DNA of 11,416 nt from positions 1 through 11,416 of the forward strand of contig JBOGJG010000261.1 of assembly GCA_050747825.1 (NCBI GenBank), written 5' to 3'. The notes beneath the pieces were generated by a model. That model did not search any database, was not told where the DNA came from, and was given only the letters and a program-made list of their open reading frames with translations. The DNA comes from JBOGJG01 sp050747825. GTDB lineage: Bacteria > Acidobacteriota > UBA6911 > RPQK01 > JBOGJG01. Below are positions 6,062 to 11,416 of the stretch, piece after piece; the first letter of the stretch is position 1, and each line of letters begins with the position of its first letter. Position numbers and translations under genes: made by a program.

Positions 6062-6846
6062 GCCGGGTGCCTCATCTGGTCTTAGCCGATGACAGCCAGA
6101 CGATCCAGAAGGTGGTTCAGCTCAGTTTTGCGGATGAGGAGATCGAAATTCATTCCTTTTCCGACGGCACGGCGGCTCTGAAGTTTCTGCGCGACGAGCC
6201 TCCCGAAGTGTTGCTCGCCGACATCTCGCTGCCTTCCATTGATGGTTATGAGCTGTGCCGCGAAGTGAAACAAGACCCCAGGACGGCTCATATCCCCGTG
6301 ATTTTGCTCGCCGGAACGTTTGAGCCTTTTGACCTCAAGCGAGCCGAAGAGGCCGGGTTTCACAGCTATCTCACCAAGCCTTTTGAAACCTCTCAACTGG
6401 TGGAACTGGTGAAAAAGCTTGTGCAGAGCCGTGGCGCCATGCCCCCGCCTGCGCCGGCCCCCCAGCCGCCACTCAAACAGGAGCCGGTCTCAGCACCCGA
6501 GAGCGCCTCGCCGCAGGAAACAGGTGCCGAACCGGTCCTGCAGGAGACTCCGAAGGCGAGGAAGCCCGGATTTCTGTTTGATATCTCCCTTTACGGCGAG
6601 CGCAGCGATTTTGTCTTTTCGCTGCTGCCTTCTCAGTGCCGGCCGCTGCCTGGGAGCCTGGAACGGGATATCCACCGCAGCCCCATCAGCCTTTCTCAGG
6701 AGCCGTCCCGGACTGCCTCTGCGGACGACCTGGCTCTGAGCCGCGACGAGCTTGACCTGCTAATGGGCAAAGTAATGGAACGCCTCCCCTCCGAACTACG
6801 TCGCATCCTGCCCGAAATCGCCGCCGAGCTGCGGCGGGACAGTTAG
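6058..6846 (+). CDS. response regulator receiver protein with C-terminal helical tail, output unknown
   Basis: The receiver domain covers residues 5-121, with acidic pair D11-D12, phosphoacceptor D55 (LLADISLP) and K107 (LTKPF). The switch position after beta-4, normally Thr or Ser, is Ala85 in PVILLAGTFEPFD, so phosphorylation signalling may be altered. Residues 125-160 are a Pro/Ala/Gln-rich linker. The tail (about 225-262) looks helical and resembles the C-terminal helix of some myxobacterial and acidobacterial receiver proteins (from memory). No DNA-binding or enzymatic output domain is visible, and no histidine kinase is nearby. The start is TTG at 6058, which overlaps the bamD stop and has GGAGGG nine bases upstream. 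Three other in-frame codons could serve, but none has as good a ribosome site. Codon use resembles the neighbours. Confidence 0.85.
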   Translation: MSRVPHLVLADDSQTIQKVVQLSFADEEIEIHSFSDGTAALKFLRDEPPEVLLADISLPSIDGYELCREVKQDPRTAHIPVILLAGTFEPFDLKRAEEAGFHSYLTKPFETSQLVELVKKLVQSRGAMPPPAPAPQPPLKQEPVSAPESASPQETGAEPVLQETPKARKPGFLFDISLYGERSDFVFSLLPSQCRPLPGSLERDIHRSPISLSQEPSRTASADDLALSRDELDLLMGKVMERLPSELRRILPEIAAELRRDS

Positions 6847-6852
6847 AAAACA

Positions 6853-9507
6853 TTGGCCGTTGACATTCCCAAGACCTACGATCCTGCGGAATTGGTGAGG
6901 AAGTGGTATGAGCGGTGGGAGGAGCAGGGTTATTTCAAGGCGCATGTAGATTCTTCAAAGCCTTCTTATTCACTGGTCATGCCCCCTCCCAATATCACCG
7001 GCTCGCTGCATATGGGGCATGCGCTGAACATCACGCTTCAAGACATTCTCACGCGCTGGAAGCGCATGCAGGGCTATAACGTCCTGTGGCTTCCCGGCAC
7101 GGACCACGCCGGAATTGCGACGCAAAATGTGGTGGAGCGCCAGCTCGCGGAAGAAGGACGGCACCGCAGCGACTTGGGCCGGGAGAAATTCGAACAGAGG
7201 GTGTGGGCCTGGAAGGAAACGGCTGAGAGCAGAATAATCCAGCAAATCCGCAGGCTGGGCTGCTCCTGTGACTGGAGCCGCAAGCGCTTCACCTTCGATG
7301 AAGGTCTTTCCAGCGCCGTTCGCGAAGAGTTCGTTCAGCTCTACGAGCAAGGGCTGATCTACAAGGGCGAATACCTGGTGAACTGGTGCCCGCGCTGCGG
7401 CACGGCCATCTCCGACCTGGAAGTGGAATACGAGCCGGTCCAGGGCAGGCTTTGGCAAATTAAATATCCGGTAAAAGGCGATGACGGACGTTTTGTGGTG
7501 GTTGCCACCACCCGTCCCGAGACCATGCTGGGGGACACGGCCGTGGCCGTTCACCCCCAGGACGAGCGCTACCTGGACCTGCACGGTCGCACTATTATGC
7601 TGCCGTTGATGAATCGCGAGATTCCGGTTATTGCCGACTCCTTTGTCGAAACAGAATTTGGTACGGGTGTCGTCAAAGTCACTCCCGGACACGATCCAGC
7701 CGACTTTGAAGCGGGGCGGCGCCATGATTTACCGATCATAAAAGTCATTGGCGAAGATGCCATGATGACAGCAGAGGCCGGCCTGTACTCGGGGCTGGAC
7801 CGCTACGAGGCTCGCCGGCGCATCGTCAGAGACCTGGAAAAACAGGGCCTTGTCCTGAAAATCGAAGATCATTCTCACAACATCGGGCACTGCCAAAGGT
7901 GTGACACGGTCATTGAGCCTCTGGTTTCGAATCAATGGTTTGTCAGAGTAAAGCCTCTGGCTGAAGCCGCCATTGAAGCGGTTGAGAAGGACCAGACCTT
8001 CTTCGTGCCTGAGAACTTCAGGCGCGTGTACTTCGACTGGATGTACAACATTCACGATTGGTGCATCAGCCGCCAGCTCTGGTGGGGACATCGAATTCCT
8101 GCCTGGTACTGCCAGTGCGGCGCCATGATCGTCGCCCGAGAGGCGCCACAAGAGTGTCCGCAATGCCAGGGCGCCACTCTTCGACAGGAGTCGGACGTTC
8201 TGGACACCTGGTTCAGTTCCGGACTCTGGCCGTTTTCGGCGCTGGGCTGGCCCGACAATACCCCGGAGTTGAAGGTGTTCTATCCCACCAGTACCCTGGT
8301 CACGGCCTTTGACATCATTTTTTTCTGGGTGGCCCGCATGATGATGCTGGGCATTCGCTTCATGGGAGACGTCCCCTTTCGGACGGTTTACATCAACGGC
8401 CTGGTACGTGACGAGCACGGGCAGAAGATGTCAAAATCGCGCGGCAATATCATCGATCCCCTGGAGATGATCGACGAATACGGCACGGATGCCATCCGCT
8501 TCACTCTGGCTGTCCTGGCGGTTCCGGGTACGGATATCCCATTTTCCATCAGTCGCATGGCCGGTTACCGGGCCTTTTGCAACAAGATCTGGAATGCAGG
8601 CCGATTCCTGCTCATGAACCTGGACGATGAGCGGCCTGTTCAGGCAGAAGACATTGACCGGCTTTGGAACGCGGGCGATCTGAAGTTGGAAGCGCGCTGG
8701 ATGCTGGGAAAGCTCCAGACGATCATCCGCGACACGCAAGAAAACCTGGATAAGTTTCGTTTTCACGAGGCCAGCAACGATCTGTATCATTATTTCTGGG
8801 ATGAGTTCTGCGCCTGGTATATCGAGCTGACCAAGTCCGATATGACCGGACTCTCCGGAAAAGAAAAGGAAGTGGCCGGCGAAATGGCCTCCTATCTCAT
8901 GGATGCTTCACTCAGGCTTTTACACCCCTTTGTACCCTTCTTGACAGAGGAGCTGTGGCAACGGTTACCTCATAGCGGAGACACGATTATGCTGGCGCCT
9001 TATCCGGAGCCGCGTGAGGAATGGATCGATGAGAAAGCCATCCGGCAGATGGAAGAGCTGCAGGATTTTATTACGGCTGTTCGGACGGCCAGGGCCGAAA
9101 ACAATATCGATCCACGAAAGACGATTTCTGTCGAGATCTTGAGCAGCGATCAAGCCGGCGAGTTTTTAAGGTCGCAGTCACATCATCTGGCCAACCTGGC
9201 GCGGCTGGAGCCGATCGAGTTTGTGCCGGAGTTGGGTGATACTGGATTCCGGGTTCGAGGTGTGACGCGCTTGGGGGAATTCTCACTTCGTCTGGATGAG
9301 GCTGTTGACGTGGAGGCCGAAAGACGCCGCTTGACCAAACAGATTGAAAATCTCCAGACCGAAGCTGGTCGCTCGGAAACAAAGCTCCGGAATAAGAGCT
9401 TTTTGGAGAAGGCGCCGGCTGAAGTCGTGGAGTCAACGCGTAAAAGGCATGCCGAAGTCCTGGATCGCATCAGTAGACTTCAGGAACAAGTGGATGGACT
9501 TTCTTAG
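6853..9507 (+). CDS. valS: valyl-tRNA synthetase
   Basis: Class I aminoacyl-tRNA synthetase charging tRNA-Val, 884 residues (normal size). The N-terminus KTYDPAELVRKWYERWEEQG is typical. The HIGH motif is HMGH at 53-56 after PPPNITGSL, and KMSKS lies at 525-529. The large insertion between them is the editing (CP1) domain that clears mischarged Thr, with the TTRPETMLGDTAVAV signature. Cys pairs (WCPRCG, CQCG and CPQC) suggest zinc-type knuckles. The last 70 residues are the charged coiled coil that contacts the tRNA (EAERRRLTKQIENLQ). The start must be TTG at 6853, since no ATG or GTG lies in frame before the conserved N-terminus; no strong Shine-Dalgarno is seen, and it begins six bases after the response regulator stop, consistent with coupling. 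Its 3' end overlaps nadC. Confidence 0.97.
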   Translation: MAVDIPKTYDPAELVRKWYERWEEQGYFKAHVDSSKPSYSLVMPPPNITGSLHMGHALNITLQDILTRWKRMQGYNVLWLPGTDHAGIATQNVVERQLAEEGRHRSDLGREKFEQRVWAWKETAESRIIQQIRRLGCSCDWSRKRFTFDEGLSSAVREEFVQLYEQGLIYKGEYLVNWCPRCGTAISDLEVEYEPVQGRLWQIKYPVKGDDGRFVVVATTRPETMLGDTAVAVHPQDERYLDLHGRTIMLPLMNREIPVIADSFVETEFGTGVVKVTPGHDPADFEAGRRHDLPIIKVIGEDAMMTAEAGLYSGLDRYEARRRIVRDLEKQGLVLKIEDHSHNIGHCQRCDTVIEPLVSNQWFVRVKPLAEAAIEAVEKDQTFFVPENFRRVYFDWMYNIHDWCISRQLWWGHRIPAWYCQCGAMIVAREAPQECPQCQGATLRQESDVLDTWFSSGLWPFSALGWPDNTPELKVFYPTSTLVTAFDIIFFWVARMMMLGIRFMGDVPFRTVYINGLVRDEHGQKMSKSRGNIIDPLEMIDEYGTDAIRFTLAVLAVPGTDIPFSISRMAGYRAFCNKIWNAGRFLLMNLDDERPVQAEDIDRLWNAGDLKLEARWMLGKLQTIIRDTQENLDKFRFHEASNDLYHYFWDEFCAWYIELTKSDMTGLSGKEKEVAGEMASYLMDASLRLLHPFVPFLTEELWQRLPHSGDTIMLAPYPEPREEWIDEKAIRQMEELQDFITAVRTARAENNIDPRKTISVEILSSDQAGEFLRSQSHHLANLARLEPIEFVPELGDTGFRVRGVTRLGEFSLRLDEAVDVEAERRRLTKQIENLQTEAGRSETKLRNKSFLEKAPAEVVESTRKRHAEVLDRISRLQEQVDGLS

Positions 9508-10342
9508 TCTTGACCCGCTGTTGCGGCAGGCGCTGCAGGAGGACCTGGGCCGCGGGGATATCACCACGGATTCCATCCTTCCTTCAGTCGCGGAGCGGTC
9601 GTGCACCGTGCAGGCCCGCATCGTAGCCAAAGAAAGCCTCATTTTGGCAGGTTGGCCGGTTTTCCTGCGCGTTTTTGAGCTCCTGGCTGGGAGCGCTGTC
9701 CAAAGCGAGCTTTGCTTGGGCGAAGGCCGGCAGGTGGATCCCGGAACCATTGGTTCCATTAGGGGTGAGGCCGCGCTGCTGCTCAAGGGGGAGCGAGTCG
9801 CGCTCAATTTCCTCCAGCGCATGTGCGGCATAGCCACTCAGACCCGCAAGTACGCAGACCTGATCGGCCACACCCGGGCTACCCTGCTGGATACGCGAAA
9901 AACGACGCCCCTGTGGCGCTCACTCGAAAAATACGCCGTCCGCATGGGGGGCGGGCAAAACCACCGCCTGGGCCTCGACGACGGCATTCTCCTTAAGGAA
10001 AACCACATCGCTCTGGCTGGAGGCGTCCGCCAGGCGCTGCGCGCCTGCACTCGGGCCCGCAGGCACCTGCAGCGGATTGAAATCGAACTTCAGGATCTAA
10101 ACGAGGTGCAAGTGGCGCTTGAGGAAGGGGCCGACGTAATCCTTCTCGACAATATGTCCCCTGAGCAGGTCCGCCGGGCGGTTGCTGCGGTTCGAGGCCG
10201 TTGTCAACTGGAAGTATCGGGAGGGATCAACGAGCAGAACATTGTCGAGTACGCCGAGACCGGCGTGGATTTCATCTCCCTGGGCGCGCTGACCCATTCC
10301 TACAGAGCTTCCGACATCAGCCTTTTAGTCGAGATCTTATAG
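9494..10342 (+). CDS. nadC: nicotinate-nucleotide pyrophosphorylase (quinolinate phosphoribosyltransferase)
   Basis: Makes nicotinate mononucleotide from quinolinate and PRPP in de novo NAD synthesis; releases CO2 and pyrophosphate. The 282 residues match the family length. Motifs are EDLGRGDITTDSI (16-28), ALNFLQRMCGIAT (103-115), DTRKTTP (133-139), KYAVRMGGGQNHRLGLDDG (146-164), LKENHI (167-172), IEIEL (195-199), LLDNM (217-221) and VSGGI (241-245). The expected substrate-binding basic residues are present. ATG at 9494 gives the usual N-terminus, overlaps the valS end by 14 bases and has AGGA at 9482-9485. An upstream in-frame ATG at 9344 lies inside valS and adds 50 residues unlike the family, so I reject it. 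The other NAD genes (nadA, nadB) are not in the window. It is the last intact gene of the operon. Confidence 0.97.
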   Translation: MDFLSLDPLLRQALQEDLGRGDITTDSILPSVAERSCTVQARIVAKESLILAGWPVFLRVFELLAGSAVQSELCLGEGRQVDPGTIGSIRGEAALLLKGERVALNFLQRMCGIATQTRKYADLIGHTRATLLDTRKTTPLWRSLEKYAVRMGGGQNHRLGLDDGILLKENHIALAGGVRQALRACTRARRHLQRIEIELQDLNEVQVALEEGADVILLDNMSPEQVRRAVAAVRGRCQLEVSGGINEQNIVEYAETGVDFISLGALTHSYRASDISLLVEIL

Positions 10343-10910
10343 AGAGACTACGCGTGATGATCACAGTTATGGCAAGGCCAGTGATCACTCCGCTTCCGAT
10401 CCAAAGGAGGCTTTGCCGAAAAACCGAGACAACCAGATCCGACGCCTGTGCCCCAAGCGCGATGCGCAGCCCAAATTCTTGTCTGCGGGCGGCCACTACG
10501 GACAATAACAACGCATAAATCCCAAGAGCTGCCAGAAACAGGGCTAATCCCGAGAAAAATGGTCAATAGAGCCGCCTGGATTTTTCGCTGGGAAACTTGA
10601 TCGTCTAAGACTGCTTGCATGGTACGCATTCTGGAGATCGGCTGGCTGGGATTAATCGACCAGATTTCCCGCTGCACTGTGGCGATAAGACTCGCCGGAT
10701 CCGTGAATCGCAGAATTGTGAATCGCAGACTAGAAAGCAAGAACGAGGGCGAGCGCGGCGAGAACTGTCATTTCCAAACCGCCGAATCGCTGCAGCCCTC
10801 GCATCTTCAGGACTTCGCCCTTCGGCGGCCAGCCGGTCCATCTCCAGTGCGATGTGGGCCTGGATCTCCCGACTGAAGTCGGCATCCCTGCGTCGGCGCT
10901 TCCAAAACAT
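10317..10910 (-). pseudogene. decayed ADOP-family (FtsX/MacB-like) permease
   Basis: On the minus strand an ATG at 10908-10910, with GAAGGA as ribosome site (10918-10923), opens an N-terminus reading FWKRRRRDADFSREIQAHI and ending at RRFGN (about 10767). This matches the cytosolic prefix of acidobacterial duplicated orphan permeases. It then leaves the family. About 40 bases further comes the end of the same kind of protein: DPASLIATVQREIWSINPSQP, then GLALFLAALGIYALLLSV and RRQEFGLRIALGAQ, a periplasmic end plus two membrane helices. Between these pieces roughly 600 residues are missing. A second break is a one-base frameshift in an A5 run at 10555-10559. The C-terminus is also cut, as the frame runs 26 bases into nadC and stops. 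ADOP permeases are about 800 residues; this cannot be functional. Confidence 0.85.
10703..10729. repeat. 12-bp direct repeat at the permease deletion junction
   Basis: GTGAATCGCAGA occurs at 10703-10714 and 10718-10729 with three bases between. It sits between the N-terminal and C-terminal permease fragments and probably marks the rearrangement. Confidence 0.7.
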
Positions 10911-10930
10911 CGAAACTTCCTTCTGAGTCC

Positions 10931-10970
10931 AGGCGTCGCATCCTTGGCATCACAACCGGATGCGACGCCT
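10931..10970. repeat. 13-bp stem-loop between PadR tail and permease remnant
   Basis: AGGCGTCGCATCC (10931-10943) is the exact reverse complement of GGATGCGACGCCT (10958-10970), with a 14-base loop. It lies just before the permease ribosome site on the minus strand. With no T-run it is not an intrinsic terminator; it is either a leader hairpin or a REP-like palindrome. Confidence 0.7.
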
Positions 10971-11028
10971 TGGACCACCGCCTTCATATCCATGCCTTCG
11001 AAGACGGCATAAAGTTGAGCCTGTGAGG

Positions 11029-11237
<209 letters not shown>

Positions 11238-11299
11238 AAAAGATAGCCGGTGCCTATCCTGTGGTCCAGTCCATGCTTATTTCTACGGCCCTTTTCAAA

Positions 11300-11324
11300 A
11301 GCTGAAAGCTGACCGCTGATAGCT
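11300..11324. repeat. inverted, diverged 7-bp units facing the CAGCGGT array
   Basis: AGCTGAA, AGCTGAC, CGCTGAT and AGCT follow one another in exact 7-bp register. Read on the minus strand they are ATCAGCG/GTCAGCT-type variants of the CAGCGGT unit. They face the main array across about 62 bases. The last unit contains the stop codon of the minus-strand gene at the right edge. Confidence 0.75.
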
Positions 11325-11416
11325 ATTGCACCATATTCCGCGAGCGGAGGAGGTCGCGGACGGGGTGCAGCATGAGCGGCGAGAGGCGGTAGCGTTCGCC
11401 CGGCTGGATGCGGCCC
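11323..11416 (-). CDS. 3' end of an unrecognised protein (partial)
   Basis: The minus strand enters from the right edge and reads 30 codons to TAG at 11325-11323; the visible C-terminus includes RIQPGERYRLSPLMLHPVRD and ends MVQ. Nearly every codon has G or C in third position, unlike the neighbouring repeats, so it is very likely real coding sequence. I do not recognise the family. The stop codon lies in the inverted 7-bp repeat block, so the last residues may derive from it. No conclusion about function is possible. Confidence 0.6.
   Translation of the reverse strand, partial: GRIQPGERYRLSPLMLHPVRDLLRSRNMVQ

Noticed and set aside
6970..7725. Long antisense reading frame (251 codons) inside valS
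   Set aside because: It is a shadow of the GC-biased valS codons, without motifs or ribosome site.
9344..9493. N-terminal extension of NadC from an upstream ATG
   Set aside because: It lies entirely in the valS coiled-coil region and reads unlike NadC; the ATG at 9494 gives the conserved start and has a ribosome site.

Overview
The window looks like a chromosomal piece of an Acidobacteriota genome (inference). The main clue is a decayed permease on the minus strand near the right end, whose two ends match the ADOP family (acidobacterial duplicated orphan permease, TIGR03434). It is preceded by what looks like the tail of a PadR regulator, the usual partner of ADOP genes. A BamD-type lipoprotein indicates a Gram-negative (diderm) cell.

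Layout. Bases 1-336 hold no gene. They carry a 30-bp tandem repeat, a nested hairpin spacer and an inverted block of 7-bp repeats ending about 20 bp before def. From 337 to 10342 the plus strand carries a tight housekeeping series: def, fmt, rsmB, a membrane-anchored three-PASTA protein, rpe, a BamD-like lipoprotein, a response regulator, valS and nadC. Most neighbours overlap or nearly touch; rpe and bamD are 18 bp apart. The only real break is 3137-3521, where a 274-bp MITE-like element with 31-bp terminal inverted repeats and a TTAG target duplication lies directly before a good sigma70-type promoter. So there are probably two transcription units, def-fmt-rsmB and PASTA-rpe-bamD-RR-valS-nadC. 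From 10343 to 11322 there is only decay and repeats: the ADOP remnant, a 13-bp hairpin, a PadR tail and about 21 copies of a 7-bp repeat. The 3' end of an unrecognised minus-strand gene enters at the right edge.

Function. Def and Fmt handle the formyl group at the two ends of its cycle on initiator Met-tRNA and nascent proteins. RsmB methylates 16S rRNA and ValRS charges tRNA-Val. Rpe (pentose phosphate pathway) and NadC (NAD synthesis) are metabolic. BamD serves outer-membrane protein assembly.

The most interesting theme is that short repeats have entered or remodelled coding sequence in this operon. A perfect 15-bp palindrome encodes the end of Fmt and the start of RsmB. A GCCTCAGGCCT-type repeat makes an in-frame insertion of about 12 residues in the RsmB catalytic domain, and shares sequence with the spacer upstream of def. 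A 13-bp repeat with a 48-bp period builds an Arg/Pro-rich tail on Rpe. No new multi-gene system such as defence, CRISPR or a biosynthetic cluster is visible.
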